Assembly: GCA_944472135.2 (NCBI GenBank)
Contig: OX235270.1
Location: 48,050,352 to 48,114,351, forward strand
Origin: Trichobilharzia regenti
Lineage: Eukaryota; Platyhelminthes; Trematoda; Strigeidida; Schistosomatidae
Length of the DNA: 64,000 nt
Direction: 5' to 3'
The position numbers and the translations under genes are program-made. Of the stretch, positions 1-12,689 are shown piece after piece. Numbering within the stretch: position 1 is the stretch's first letter; every line of letters begins with the position of its first letter. The notes under the pieces are model-generated. The model was not told where the DNA came from. It saw only the letters and a list, made by a program, of their open reading frames with translations, and made no database searches.

Positions 1-1016
1 ACTAAATACATTTTGTTCATTCAGTCAAAGTTCCCCTTTAAATTACTTACTACTCCTAGAATTTATTATTTTAACAACATTTACAAAATGGCTGACTACG
101 TTAGAATGTTGCTGAATGGCAGATAAAGCGAGGATTTCAATTTCACTCAACAGTACTTAGATTCGGTTTGTACATTAATGAGATTTTACACAAGTTCTTG
201 CCACTCCTCACTTTATTGCAAAGTACAATTTGGAATGAAAGTTGTGAAAATTAGATGGGTTTGAAGTTGACGGTCTAACCAGCATAGAAGTAGTTTTGTT
301 GGCAACCAAAACAGTGGAAATAAACAGATAGGAAATAGTCTACATACATACACTATGGTTACTGATTGTTTCTGATTACCAAAATACATTCAGGCTACGT
401 GACATCTGAAGTCATAGTACAGAAGCAGAGACGCAGGGGACACATTTCTCGCAGCAGCAGCTATTGATTTGAAATGCCGAATATTAATGTGAATACCTTT
501 GAGAGTATGATATGAGCGTGATGAAAAATGATACCTATTTATTACCACCTGTGACTACGTATACATGACTCACTAGTACTGTTCATCCAAAGAACAGATC
601 TCTGTGACCAAACACAGAAAGATAAAGTCATGAACTGCACTCACAAGTGGAGTTTAAGGAAATCAGTTTGACGTTCATTTAAATCCACTACTTTGAATTT
701 GGATCACTGGAAAAGTTTCACTAGTCAGTTTGTCTGGGAAACTGACTTCCGAATAATTTCCACTCTAATGATACTGCTGAGCGTTTTATACACTGAAATC
801 ATATATTACTGTTTGGACTAACTGGAGTGATCTATAAAAGTGTTTTCTTTTGTTAACAAGACCCTATCTTTATATCTAGTCCACTGAAGCTACTCATAGC
901 ATTCAGTGAACATACAAATTACGGCAAGTATGTATTATTATCAACAAAAAAAACCAGTACCTATACTGTGTTTTCATTAAATTCACAAACATGTATATAT
1001 CAGAATGATAATGAAG
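1..1016. other. unassigned AT-rich stretch at left edge
   Basis: I see no supportable exon here. It lies 3' of the last recognised exon of the minus-strand gene and should be its intron and/or 3' sequence. No repeat family seen elsewhere in the window was recognised in it. Confidence 0.4.
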
Positions 1017-1022
1017 ACTTAC

Positions 1023-1973
1023 AAGAATCGTTCGGCTTATTTGAAAGAAATTCTGCTGAACCACGAGAACCATATTGTTCAATCTGGGGGTCATGATGAC
1101 TTTTGACGAACGAGTTCCGAGTGGCAGAAGGTTGATCAGTGGTTCTACTTGGAGATGACAAGTACTCCTTTCCTGTATGAAACGACTGCTTTCGACTTTT
1201 CGATAATGACTGCACATTTTTACTAGAACCATTCAAAATTTTCTGATTGTTTAGATAGCCATTTTGTTTTTCCTGAGTGGAGACCTGTTTAGCACACTCA
1301 CGATTATGTGCATTACTGGTAAGTATCTGCTTTCCAACATCATCCTTTACTGCAGATATCCCTCGAGACCTACTCGCAAAAGCATGGAGTCGTTTTTCAA
1401 CAAGTAACTGTGAAGAACAAGCGACATCTTGTCCACGTTTGCTTAATTTGCAAGATTTTTCATGAGCTCCGCTAGCAATTGATTCATGACACGTCCATCT
1501 TTCGAATTTCTTTGAAATGACTGAAACTGCTGGCCGTGAATGGGGTGGTAAATACCTGTTATTACTTGACAGATCTGTAAGGTTAGGTATGAAACCATTA
1601 TTAACGGTACTTATATGATGTTTACCATGATTACTAGAACTTGAAGATGATGTAGAAGATGAAGAGCTTGATGATACTGATTGTGATGAATGTGATCCAT
1701 AAGAAGAGACAGATGATCGCGAATTATGTCGTCTAAATTGTTCCGTTTGTGTAGTTACGTCACATTTCGAGGTGACACTAAGACTTCCATGTTGTGCATA
1801 GTTAGTAGAATAGATACTGACAGGCGGAAGATCAGAGTGCAGATAGGCTACCATGTCTGGGAAAAAATTTTGCTTCTCGGGGTCTATCTGAACATCTTGA
1901 GCTAAATTAGTTTGACTGACATCTTCAGGTTCTGGAATCTTATGTCTACAGTTGGAATGTAACATAATACAAG
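1023..1973 (-). CDS. Ser-rich internal exon of an unidentified minus-strand gene
   Basis: An open reading frame of about 317 codons is flanked by splice signals: a GTAAGT donor (minus strand, 1022-1017) and an acceptor ending GAAG at 1974. The frame needs two bases to finish its first codon, and the upstream exon at 3030-3135 ends with one spare base, so the two exons join in phase. The product is hydrophilic and low in complexity, with a poly-Ser tract about a third of the way along and many Ser, Asn, Gln and Lys residues; no catalytic domain is visible. This fits a disordered region of a regulatory or scaffold protein. Translation could instead begin inside this frame (ATG at 1998), but the donor and phase agreement favour an internal exon. 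Its function is not recognised. Confidence 0.6.
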
Positions 1974-2154
1974 CTTCGAAATACAAGGTGAAAGTCATTA
2001 AAATTTATTGATTACTATCTATATAATTAGTTTGGTTTAGAGAGGTGTAATTCACTTACACAAACCTTTATCTTAGCAGATGGTGGTAAAAGGGATATAT
2101 CAAGTCATATGATAGTAATTATGAAAATGATCAGCGAAATTAACTCACAGGTAA

Positions 2155-2565
2155 ACTATAATCCGTACAGAAGTGCAGCAGTTTAATTTGCCACACTCTA
2201 TATAGTAGACAAAGAAAAAGATTCAAAGTAATTATAAATAAGCAGAAGTGAACAGAAGAACCAAAACGTGGGAAGTTGTGATGATCTAATACACATCCAA
2301 GATAAAAAAAAAAGAGTGAATGCATCCGCGCCACTGTGAACGATTTCGAGATGTATCACTAAGTCTTTAGCAGTAAGTTTGTAGAATCCTCAGGAACCCA
2401 ATCAGGAAGTGTGCACCTTTCTACGTGGCTCAAACCAACTGACTTTATGGATTAGTGACAGGTTTCGGTTTGATCACCCTTATATCTATTCCAACCCAAC
2501 CCTATGTCAGCTAACGTTGCTCATCAAGTAGTATGAAATAATTTACCACGTATATCTTTGGTTCA
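2155..2565 (-). mobile_element. RTE family A, degraded 3' fragment (intronic)
   Basis: Read on the minus strand, this matches the last ~120 codons and 3' UTR of the RTE-A copies at 22841-24721 and 20240-20632. It shows a diverged form of the 'GDMAQNRSQWRRCIHS' C-terminus followed by the 'atgtggc..ctt..actgctgcact' part of the UTR. It sits in the intron between the 3030-3135 and 1023-1973 exons, in the same orientation as the host gene. It is old and riddled with indels. Confidence 0.7.
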
Positions 2566-3029
2566 TAGGTTGGTGTTATGTTACTTATAGTCATTAGAAA
2601 AATGGTTTCAACTTACTCTACCCAATTATATCTCAGAAACTGAAATGTAGTATGATGTAACTCATAATTTAATCAAATAAAACGACACAAGCTTTTATTC
2701 AGGATTTTTTAGACGAAATGTTAAAAAAACACGACTCACGAAATGAAATAAACTAACAAAGATGTTCACCTACATACACATCATTATAACTGACAAGTTT
2801 ATTAATTCTGTATATGACTGAGAATTGATGACTGATTGAATTTCAAAGAGAAATATTAACATCAACTTTTGAAAACTTCATTCGAAGGGACTTATTGGTT
2901 TTTGAATGACAACTAAATCATTTGACATTCAAAATCTCTTAAGCACAGAAGTTGTGCAAAAATGCATAATTTGCATGCCGAAGAATCGAAATAATTTATC
3001 ATAACGACTGAAGTCAAAAACATTCTTAC

Positions 3030-3135
3030 CAGTTACAAAACCAATCATGTCATATCTAGATAGCACCTGGAACAGAGATTCTTCAAGTTCACAAAAATAA
3101 AATTCCACCTGTGTATAACACTGTGTTTCATCCAA
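3030..3135 (-). CDS. internal exon (106 nt) of the same minus-strand gene
   Basis: The segment is bounded by an acceptor 'acattttag' (minus strand, ending 3136) and a donor GTAAGA (from 3029). Only one of the three frames is open. It begins LDETQCYTQVEFYFCELEES and ends ...SRYDMIGFVTG. The exon ends in phase 1, and the next exon downstream (1973) supplies exactly two bases. It starts in phase 0, whereas the exon at 5904-6106 ends in phase 2, so at least one exon between 3136 and 5903 has not been found. No family was recognised. Confidence 0.6.
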
Positions 3136-5903
3136 CTAAAATGTTGGTTTGAGTAGTGCGGAAGAAACTAAGCATAGTTAAGCAGGACTTTTGATTCAGC
3201 CACCAAAACAAACTGGAATCTGAGACAACATTAAGCCACTTCAAAATCAAGACATCCAAAATAAAGCAGTTCAATGAAAATCATGGAAGCGAAATTAAAA
3301 GACGCAAAAAAGGGTAAAGTACGTGCGAGATAGTTATATATCCATGATTACGGGTACGGTTGAAATGACTGTTTGTGGAACATGAGCACAGTACGCATCA
3401 ATTTTGAAATACCTGCCGACGCTTGAAAATATAAGTTTTTATATTTGTATGGCTATGTTAAAACTACTATTTTTCAAAAACTAAAATGAGAACCTAGAAC
3501 AATGTAGGCACATAATATAATAAAACAATGCAAATTGAAATAAAAATAGGAATCCTAGCAGAACAGAATGAAAATTGGTAAGTATACTTGTCACCAACAT
3601 TTAAAACAGTTTGTTACTGTATATTACTTTCAGGAGAGGAGAAAGGTCCCCTGGGACACGCTCTCAAGACTTGCAGCGACCTCTACTTCACTAATCACAT
3701 ATTCAAACACTCATTTCATTACGACTTTACTGTTTTAGTTATAGTCTCTCCTGTTTGACTTTCGCCACTACTACATTTGTCATCATCATTTTACCAACGA
3801 TATGTTGTCTCGAGGTACCTGTACCGTTTTGAGTAGCTGAATAGTTGGTTTCAGAGAGCTGGCTATTAGTTAGTCAGCTATGCTAACATCTTGTCTGGTT
3901 TAAGTTCGTTACGTACAACGTTCGTAGATTGATGCAAATTAGAAAAGACGAAAGTTTGACTAGGATTTTAAAAAGCATCTCCGTCTATTCACATGCATGA
4001 CTTCAGTTAAGTGTTTCAAATAACTTTCCCACAACAACAACCGAACGGATTTTCAAACATATGATTCATGAAAAAACGGTTTCAGTAAGTTGTTAGAGTA
4101 AATTTTATTTGAGCTTCCCACTTAATAGTCGTTCCATACAGCACTTGTGGGCTGATATACTATCGTAACACCAAGCGGAAACACGGTTCTACGTGAGCAC
4201 TCCTCGAGTGTGCTGAGAAATAGTGAAGATCGTCACTTAATACATGACATCGTGAGTACCTAGGGTTGGTTTGGTTGTCAAACTCACTACACAGGACCCA
4301 TGCCACTTACTGTTTGCTAGCCCTCGGACTGGTTAGACAAATCGATTAGTCCATGACATGACGCCATGGAAAGAGAGGTAATTGCGTTCGACTGGCATCT
4401 CTTAGTGCATCATATATGGCTCACACGTAAATCGACAATCGATATGCTAAGATATTCTCCCCTCTTCTTTTTAGAAAGTGTTTAGAAAATACATACAGTT
4501 CGGCTTTTAATTGTGTGTAAAGTTAAAAGTTGCCCTTCACTATGTCATCACTCATATAAAGAAAGACCTTCACAGTAATGTAAATAGAAATGTCTAATAA
4601 AACATGTCCAATCAAAGACAAAGTCCACCAGAAGACGGTTTACCACTGTAGGCTTATTGATTTACCTTGTATACTCGCTTCGACCAAACAAGACTTCAGG
4701 ACGCCTGAGCATAAGTCACTTTGGAAAGATTCTCACTAACCTGTGACTGCACATAACCATGAAGGAAAATTGGTGGTGACGTTTAGGATCCAAAGTATAA
4801 AAATTGTTAGAAAAACATCTACTTATCAGAGTAAATTTCGACGTTATCACCACAGTCTTACATATGCAAAACTTGAGACATGATAGTGAATGTTGTTTGG
4901 AGATTGAGTAGTCATTGGTATCATAGTGGGAACTCTCGAACCAGACAGCAACATTGAGTATCGTCTGTTGAAATATCGTAGCATAAACAACCCCCCTTGA
5001 AAAATACTCTTGGATGTACTGCTTGTTATAAGCGTTTTGAGATCGTTTTCGTCCATTCCCCTAAGAATTCCAACCATACAATTAGACCACACTAAAATGC
5101 AGAACGGATTCTCCACGAACAGGAATAAATTAGTCAATAAACGGTTTTAGTTCACAACGAACTCGTTTTCTACAACTTAAGACAATGGAAGTAGCAACAT
5201 CAAAGCAAAATGGGTAGGTCACTGTTGTTTACCACATTACCAAACAGTTGCAAACTACATCACACAGGTTGGTAACGTGCATGGAGAAAAGAATAGGCAA
5301 TTAATTCACACCAAGATGCATGCGATATAGGAAACTTTCCCTTACTAAACAAGGTACAAAAGATCACTGATGTACAAATTGCTGCAAAAGTCATATATGG
5401 TCTAATATATATCCACTTAAGATAGTAAGAGTAAAGTGTGACTCAACTGCAACTTTTGTCATTAGACATGGTGCATTATGAGCAGAAGAATGTGCATGAC
5501 AATTCATTACGCAAATATACACTAACTTTAATAATAATGTTCATATATCAATAGCATCGCTAACCTCAAATTTCGACCAAGTTCATTTTATAATGTCCGA
5601 TGATAAGCAGATATCTTTAACAAAACCTTATGATACAAACTGGTACTTCAGGTAAACTGATAAGTAGAATGCGACATTGCAAAAACTGTATTTGAAAAAT
5701 TAACGGGAACTAAAACCATAAAATATGTGATGGACAAAATATTCAGTCGCTATCAACTGATGCAATACATAGGTAGGTTGATGCTGAAAAACACATATAT
5801 CATAAGGCAAATCAAAGTCCACTAAAATAAGTGATGGGCGAATAAGCACTAACAAACTACACCGAAAAGAGTGAAAAAAGTGTTACCTTAAGAACGTACT
5901 TAC
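3136..5903. other. intronic sequence, at least one exon unresolved
   Basis: This lies between two exons of the minus-strand gene. An open frame at about 4850-5097 (minus) has an acceptor-like 'gcattttag' upstream and a GTAAGA downstream, but its phase does not follow from the exon at 5904-6106, so I do not call it. The remainder is AT-rich with no recognised repeat. Confidence 0.4.
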
Positions 5904-6106
5904 TTTGAACAAAGCAATTTTATCTGTGATTTTAACTTTCTGATTTCTCGTCGACAGGCCAGTCCTAGTCGTGTGAAATTATTTGCTACCTGGTCTTTAG
6001 TGGCGAGTAGTGTCAAACGTTCTTTTTCTAGACGAGTAACCTGAGCATTTAAAGCTTCCACTTCAGCTTCCAACAATGAATAATGGGGAGAACACGTATG
6101 TTCGGG
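5904..6106 (-). CDS. coiled-coil exon of the minus-strand gene
   Basis: The exon has a pyrimidine-rich acceptor (minus strand 'ttttttcccttaaag' ending 6107) and a GTAAGT donor (5903-5898). Its 203 nt are open in the phase set by the first exon. The product has a heptad pattern (LEAEVEALNAQVTRLEKERL, then NNFTRLGLACRREIRKLKSQ), so a coiled coil is likely. With the acidic first exon, the LDLYxEI... start and the '(A)(C)RREIRKLK' helix loosely recall the N-terminus of FLASH/CASP8AP2-type proteins. That is a weak analogy and not an assignment. It ends in phase 2. Confidence 0.65.
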
Positions 6107-6531
6107 CTTTAAGGGAAAAAAGTTAATTCGTAGTCACAGTAATTAGAATAGATTGTGAAAAAAATATAATAATCAGGGACTACAACCGTCAATCATACTT
6201 CCAGATTTTGGGTGAGGCATTTCAATTTCGATAGGGTTTTCGGGTGTACTCATTAGCCGACACATTACCTACGACATTCAGTACTTGTTTGTTTCTATGC
6301 GCCAACACTGTAACCTCGTAAAATATGTAACAAGTAGGTGCGAACCAGCAAAATTCATGGACATTATTCTAGTATACTAGAAAAGCTGTTTGGACCATAG
6401 TCCAAATAGGTTTAACATGGGAAAGTCTATTGCATAAACTTGCTACAAAATCAAGTTTAGTAGTTAAATAGGATGGTATTACAAAACAAGTCTAAGAAGC
6501 TAGCAAGATATATTAAAATGTTTTATAGTAC

Positions 6532-6612
6532 CGTTTTGGAAAGAGAAAGATTTTCGAACTCCTTCTCATGGTCTTCGACAACGATCTCACTATAGAGATC
6601 TAAGTCAGTCAT
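6532..6612 (-). CDS. first coding exon of the minus-strand gene (ATG at 6612)
   Basis: Twenty-seven codons starting MTDLDLYSEIVVEDHEKEFE end at a GTACTA donor. The exon closes in phase 0, which is what the next exon (6106) needs. It is acidic and short, as schistosome first coding exons often are. Minus-strand sequence upstream (6613-6720) is less AT-rich and would be the 5' UTR and promoter side. The start is chosen because this ATG gives the only frame continuous with the coiled-coil exon. Whether this gene continues to the 1023-1973 exon is inferred from strand and phase. Confidence 0.55.
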
Positions 6613-8921
6613 GCCAACTGACACAACGAAGTCTGTTGCAGCACCGCAAACGATTGACAGCCTGTCGAGATAGGATAGCGGCACAAATAGCTTATGGAGA
6701 GGTTGAGCACTTGAAGGTCACTTATGCACGCTGTGATTGGTAGATTTTCCTCTGCGTAAACGTTGCGGCTAATACGTGCCTTACGTTACTGAAGCGGGCT
6801 TTGAAATAGCAATAATAAAAGCGGATAGACATTATATTTTCTAGCTTAAGGGACCAAGTTAACATGCTTATAAATTTCACAGATGTGAGAAGCATTAGAT
6901 CCACTTACAAGGAGAATATTACTGAGTAACTTAATCGAAGAAGTATAAAGTTTGAGGATTTTATCTCTTTCGGTTAATTGTAACGGATGGATAGGAGTCA
7001 CGTGTATAATATTTCCTTTTTATAGAAGAGAAAATGTGACAGGTGGTTTGGAAGTTACACAATTCCTGAAATATATCGTGGAATATATGGACGACTAATC
7101 TATAGAATTTCACCAACTCTGTGGTTGTTCCTTGCTTTGTTCACATATTCAGTGTGGCTAAGATTAGGAATTGTTCACCAGAGGTAAGATTAATTTACCT
7201 GATATGTATATATCCTCAGAATTTTCTCAATATGGCTGAATGCATTCGAAGGAATACAATCTCAATCTCTGCTTGAAAAGTTCATATCTAGTTTCTGCGA
7301 ACGGATCTGGTGATGACGAAAACTGCAAAGACTGGTTCAACACCACTAACAACGGAAGCAAACGGATACAAATGTTGTGGATAGAGTGTTTGGTGGACTT
7401 AATGATGACTATGATGCAGCTACAAAAACTCTACAACCGTGATTTTTTCACTGGATTGCTATTAACTCTCTTTAGTGTAGATATGTACTCTTTCATTCTG
7501 AGTCATTTTTAACTTGATTGATTATTGTTTCCTTACAAATATATGCATTTATGTTGACTAACATTGTCTCTTTCACTTATCATTTTGACGACATTGCAGA
7601 GCTAACGAGAATATGGTAGGTAACGTATTAATACTTATGTGAAATGCGTCAGTCTTAAAATATTACTATTTCCTCAATGGATCATCAAGCCTTGCGTAAA
7701 GTGTTTCAGTTGCGTATAATATTGGTATTCGCGATTCTTAAGAAAGTAGCCGTCAAACATGTTTTCGCACTGTAATAACGAAACATAACCTAGCAAATAT
7801 GGGTTCTATACGTACACGACTTGTAGTAGTAGTCTAGGCACTTCATGCGCACTATGCAGCGTATATCCTATTTACCACGAATAGTCTGCTATTCTTATGT
7901 TGCGTTTAACAATACTACCTCAAAGGAAATCATTGCGTTATAAACAGATAACTACATTACTCTTCTTGTGTTATCATTTCGTATCAATAGGCTCTTACAT
8001 GATCACATTAACACTCAGACTCGTGCATTAGTTGATCACGTCACTAAATTTGATTGATTACTTTGTTATCATAAAATACTGTAACGCACTAGATAGGCTT
8101 TTGTTGTGCATATCGCCTGTTTAAGGTTTACTAGCGAAAGCGATAACAGTACCCCCATTGTGTATACATTCAACCAGATGTAAATATGGCATTTTACCAA
8201 TATTACGTCTTCTACACTAGCATCAATTTGCAACTCGACAAACAGTAACTATTATTAGTGTACGAATAAGGTGCAAAATTTTTTTAAAAATATTTATTTC
8301 GACAAATACATTCATAATATCACAAATATTTCATCAATTACACAAATATTATTGTTTTTAGTCCCAATTAGAATGTCTAAATGTATTGCGTGATTGCGGA
8401 ATTGAAGACCATAACCTGGAAATTAAAAATGACAAAATTCAGTCAGGAAATGATGGGCTGAATAAATAACTTGAAACACAGTACCTACCAGTTAAATGAC
8501 TGTTTATTCACCGTTATCTGACGAAATTACCAACTCAGTTTCCTTTATTACTGTGAAATTTAGTAAACATAATGAAATCATAATTACCTAGATATTTAAC
8601 TCTCTACTAATCATTTACGTAAAATACACTGAAGCAATTGGAGTTATTTTGCATGTTATATCATAATTGACATTTTCCAACAAATTCTGACATTTCTTAT
8701 GCACCTCAGCATGTCAATTCCATAAAAAAGGGAGCATTTTGTAAACACATTGAAAAAGACAACTTTTTTCCCTTTTTACACGATTTTTCGTGAAAATGCG
8801 ATTTTTAAAGTCCATTTCTGTCGAAAAAACTACTGAAAACATCGTAGAATAGCCCAAACACAGCGCCACGATAACGCCTTAAAACTGCAGAAATCAGCTG
8901 ATTTGTGCCTCTATCCTATCC
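6613..8921. other. intergenic, no firm gene
   Basis: This is mostly AT-rich non-coding sequence. At 7240-7430 (plus) short peptide-like stretches (for example VVDRVFGGLNDDYDAATK, ending in a stop) occur in different frames. They could be a broken retrocopy or a chance pattern. No splice model or family could be supported. Confidence 0.35.
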
Positions 8922-8982
8922 CCAGCCTGTCGGCGGCCGTAATTTCGTGTCCCGCGAGTGAGATAAACAAGTGATTCACGCG
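8922..8982 (+). repeat. dispersed repeat, copy 1 (inverted copy at 19105-19165)
   Basis: About 55 bp around 'cccgcgagtgagataaaca' recur, reverse-complemented, at 19105-19165 with roughly 85-90% identity by eye. The segment is GC-rich against its surroundings. Its parent element is not recognised. Confidence 0.55.
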
Positions 8983-9417
8983 CCTGGACTTATTTATCAC
9001 GTTCTGTTGAAATTTCGCTTGGAAAGTTTTTTTGTCAACAAGTTTTAATAAAACTGTGTTATATGTTATCTGAATTGGTGATAGTTCCCATTTTCTGGCT
9101 AGTTATCTTGGTGTCCGCGTCATGTGATCTGACTGCGACACACTCATAGCATATTGGTCGCAATGATTAGTGTTTCGGGCGGACTGTATCAAAATATCGG
9201 TGAAATGAGGAACATAGGATAGTTGTAGGCTAATGCTATATACACAAATCGTTTACTCCATGTAGAAGCTGCACCTTTCGGCATAGTATGATTCAATGAA
9301 GACTTCATGTCTCAGGATATCAATACAGCCTATTTTCATGTGAAGAACAGTCTTTCTGACAAAATCATTATCTCAGAACTTGGAAATCACCTGTAAATGC
9401 TATCAGAATCCTCTGTT

Positions 9418-9605
9418 GCGTCGGTGGCACAGTGGTTAGGACTGTCGCCGACCATGCATATGGTCCGGGGTTCGAGCCCACGCCGATATCTATGGTCGGC
9501 CTGCGAAATTTGGGCTACCGATATCCACGCTGAAAATTCCATACTTGTACCAAAAATACAGTGTGGAATCAAGCTGTAAACAAAAATAAAAATAAATAAA
9601 TAAAA
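9418..9605 (+). mobile_element. tRNA-derived SINE, copy S1
   Basis: The head is tRNA-like, with RNA polymerase III box A (TGGCACAGTGG) and box B (GGTTCGAGCCC) matching consensus. It is followed by a unique body and a tail of AAAAATAAAAATAAATAAA. This copy lacks about 12 bp at the head/body junction that are present in S2 (27084). Other copies lie at 43756 (minus), 51475 (minus) and 59366 (plus). The last ~50 bp before the A-rich tail match the 3' end of a LINE at 34060-34112, which suggests the mobilising partner. Confidence 0.85.
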
Positions 9606-10884
9606 TTTAGATGTGCTTTACACCCTATCGGTGGTTGGACAGGAATTATGGTAAGTTGAAAGGTTATCTCTAAGTGGATATATTGGCACCGATTGGTGCA
9701 GTGTACTATGGGTTATCTGAATTCGATGTACAAAAATATCTCAGCTGCATTAATATGGTGCCATTGCCTACTTAGCTGACTGATAGGATAATAAACGTAG
9801 GTGGTTGTCACCGTTATTGCAACTACAGTGCAGTGGAGAAGGGAATTACTCGTTTAAATTTCCTTCCTGTTTCACTTAATGCATTAGTTCACTACACGGT
9901 ATGTGTCAGCCACGTCTCGTAAACCGTTAATGCCCAGCTCTTGCTACGCTCGGGCTCACGCTTATCCTTGAAGTTTCTCAGAAACGCTTAGTAATAACGG
10001 ACGCAAAACCAAAACACCAATTGTTGACTCGAGGATTCTTCATTGTAACACCAACATATAAACACTGTTACAACTAAGGTCTGTGAACAAATATTACAAT
10101 AATAAATCACAATATTACTTCTGACAGTTGTCTCCTGACTTCTTTCTGAACAGCGACCGATGAGACGATGACTGTCGTATTGATGCCTCCGCGAAAGTTG
10201 GGGAAGTTGGTTTTGAGCAAACAACCATGAATTGATCGTTCAATCTTCAACTGCATCGACACTCCCCGGGAAAAAAGGGACCCATCCCTTTTTTTCTTCA
10301 CGATCAATACACGTTGGCTTGGATGCCATTGCGAGAACCTGGGTCACATGGACAGAGCTGAAATGGAAAACAAACAGAAAAGCCAACACACCACAAGCAT
10401 ACTCACAGCACAATCTCACACATCAATGACGACCTGCGCCTTCCAGTTAAAGGCATCCTCTTGCAACACAATCGCCACTTACTAGAATGACTCTTGCAGA
10501 ATGCAACGTGACCAAAGCACCACCTCATGATACTCCACGCACGTCCTCGTATCCACTCACTACCAACTACCACCGTAATCGCTTGTCACTCATTCTGCCT
10601 CAATTCTAGTAACGACGTATGCGAGCCTCAGTCGTTTACACTCTTTCTCCCCGGCGTGTCGGACCACAGCTAACAATTATCCCCGTATGCATTTCATTCT
10701 CAGAAATAGCCTCCCCAGAGTATACGACCCATCTGCTGTCCTTAACATCGATCACTTCATTCATGGATGTAGAAGAGTGGACACAACTTCAGAAGTAATC
10801 ATGACGAAAATTTTAACAAAATTATGTAATAACAACAAGGTACGAAAACAACGAGTAAACACAGTGAGTCCAAAGAACACCAAT
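9606..10884. other. unassigned sequence with one perfect hairpin
   Basis: No gene was recognised. The stretch 10440-10700 is unusually GC-rich for this window and may belong to an unrecognised repeat. A perfect hairpin lies at 10271-10294. Confidence 0.4.
10271..10294. repeat. perfect 10-bp hairpin, 4-nt loop
   Basis: The arm AAAAAAGGGA (10271-10280) is followed by loop CCCA and the exact inverse TCCCTTTTTT (10285-10294). Read on the plus strand it ends in a T run. Confidence 0.7.
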
Positions 10885-11375
10885 TGATATGACACACCAG
10901 ACATATATACAAACAGTACACACAAACTCACGGATCATGTCTTGATGGAATTCCTTTGAAGAATCGCAGGACTTACACCAGTACGCCTGCAACCCTTCTC
11001 AGGTTGACGATTGTAATTTGTGGAATGTACGGACACAAACAAGATTAACCAACAATTACAATAATTGGAACTCACACAACTATTTAACACAAACATATGT
11101 TAAATCAACACATCAAAGTGGTGGATTCTGCCTTGACGAACTACCCTTGAAGAACTGTAGGACTTACAGCAGTACGCCTATATTCCTTCTCAGGTTGATG
11201 ATCCAAGTGGAAGTCGTCCGGACACAAACAGAATTACCAACAGATAGATGAAAGATGATACCAATTCAGTATATACAATATGAACATATGTACAAAATCA
11301 CACACCAAGCACATTGGACTTACAGCAGTACGCCTACAACCCTTCTCAGGTTGACGCTCTAGGTTGGAAAATCGT
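10885..11375. repeat. three imperfect tandem units (~160-190 bp)
   Basis: The block 'cagtacgcctacaaccctt' plus 'ctcaggttgacg' occurs three times (about 10969, 11159 and 11318). Each is preceded by a related 'acatatgtac...cacac' stretch and, in two units, followed by 'ggacacaaacaga' sequence. Spacings are about 190 and 159 bp. The units are diverged and non-coding. Confidence 0.7.
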
Positions 11376-11608
11376 CGCAGAGTTCATTTGCTGACCACCT
11401 CCTATCAGCTATATCCTCAAATCTGAACGGCAACACGCCCATGTCATTGTATCGTAGAATATAGATGACGAACAAACATACGACGTATCTGGTCAACCAA
11501 GCGTAGAAACAGTAATTTACACCAAAGATAACAGCATTCAAATAGTAACTTGAAACTAGAAATGCCTTTATTCGTGCAAGTCAATTTAACAATTACTCTC
11601 TCGTTTAC

Positions 11609-12412
11609 ACTTGGCTCATCCTCACTAAACTGACCATTCATATTCGTCCTTTCAAACGAACTGATACAAGCATAGTCATTGCACAAGATAGTTGAGCTGA
11701 TGGGCGTCCTTCTCATTGTGGATGACAACACCAACGATGACTGAGTGACACAAGGTGATGAACTTAGCGGTGGATCAGAAGCTGTTCTTTTTCGGCTCTC
11801 AGATAGTTGTCCAACTGCAAGATTACCACCACTGCTATCTTTCACTACTAGTTCGGGTTTAGCACTATCATCTGATGATAGGTGGGCTACACGCTGATCA
11901 ATTACACTGACTGTCTCACAAGTATGCACACCTTTTGGAACTGCATCTGCGTTCAATTCTACTTCACGTTGTAGTTGTACAGAACCTTTATTTAACTTAG
12001 CAGTAGTAGGCATATCCAGCATCTCATCATGATCAACCAAAGACAAATCTGCACTATCATGATCATTACCACAAATATTCAATTTACTGTCAAGTTCATC
12101 ATTTTCAAACTCTTCATTAAGAGAAGTAGACAATTTTGGTTCCTCCTCGCAAATCCTTAAAAGTTTTACAACTTCACTCTGACTATTGATACCTTGTAAA
12201 CTTGTAGGGTCAGAACTGGACTCTGAAGCAGCAACTCTATTCTGTGACACTCTATTCAACAATGGCTTACCAGTTGCAACTACAGACTTCTTGACCGCAC
12301 CGTTATCGCCACACAATTCGGAGTCAGGGCTGAAATTTACATTGAGCTTATCAGTGACCTTGACCCAATTCCAAAAAGAACGGAAAATGACCTGACTTTG
12401 ACGTTTTTCCAA
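11609..12412 (-). CDS. Ser/Asp/Glu-rich exon of an unidentified gene
   Basis: This is a long open frame on the minus strand (ATG at 12412, about 268 codons to the proposed donor). Composition is hydrophilic: runs such as NEEFENDELDSKLNICGNDH, and later SESRKRTASDPPLSSSPC, which look like disordered or phospho-regulated sequence. A GTAAAC donor lies at 11608-11603, just after the acidic EDEPS stretch. Beyond it the frame stays open to 11444 but turns hydrophobic, so the exon probably ends at the donor. The 5' limit is uncertain; AG acceptors occur a few codons either side of the ATG. No domain was recognised, and it may or may not connect to the small gene at 13904-14390. Confidence 0.45.
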
Positions 12413-12504
12413 TAAATAACGCCAATATCCATCGGCTGATCAAATGACCTACGTCCGTCAGGGAGAAAGCAGTACACTGTAGGTCAGGGGGAAGTCGTCC
12501 ATTA

Positions 12505-12540
12505 CCAATTGCAACTGATGTCAGCTCATGATTAAATCCT
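12505..12540 (+). repeat. possible remnant of the hammerhead SINE 3' region
   Basis: 'gatgtcagctcatgattaaa' resembles the 3' part of the SINE at 37029-37540 (sense strand 'aatgtcagctcatgatgaaa'). It is short, so a chance match is possible. Confidence 0.3.
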
Positions 12541-12689
12541 CCAAGCAATTGCATTTTTGTTTGACGAACTTAATGCACGAAAGCATACGAAAAGAACTTT
12601 TTGAAGCACGCCGACGATCTAACTATTTCAATGTCTGTTAACTGCCAGCTACACTGTACTAAGATGAACAGCTCTCTATTAGGAGTCAG

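Noticed and set aside
7240..7512. 90-codon plus-strand frame (MHSKEYNLNLCLKSSY...) as a gene
   Set aside because: Peptide-like stretches occur in different frames and no consistent exon or homologous family could be supported.
9418..9490. Genuine tRNA genes at the heads of SINEs S1-S5
   Set aside because: The D and anticodon arms are poor (6-nt loop), every copy is followed by the same body and A-rich tail, and insertion with an empty site is shown for S2.
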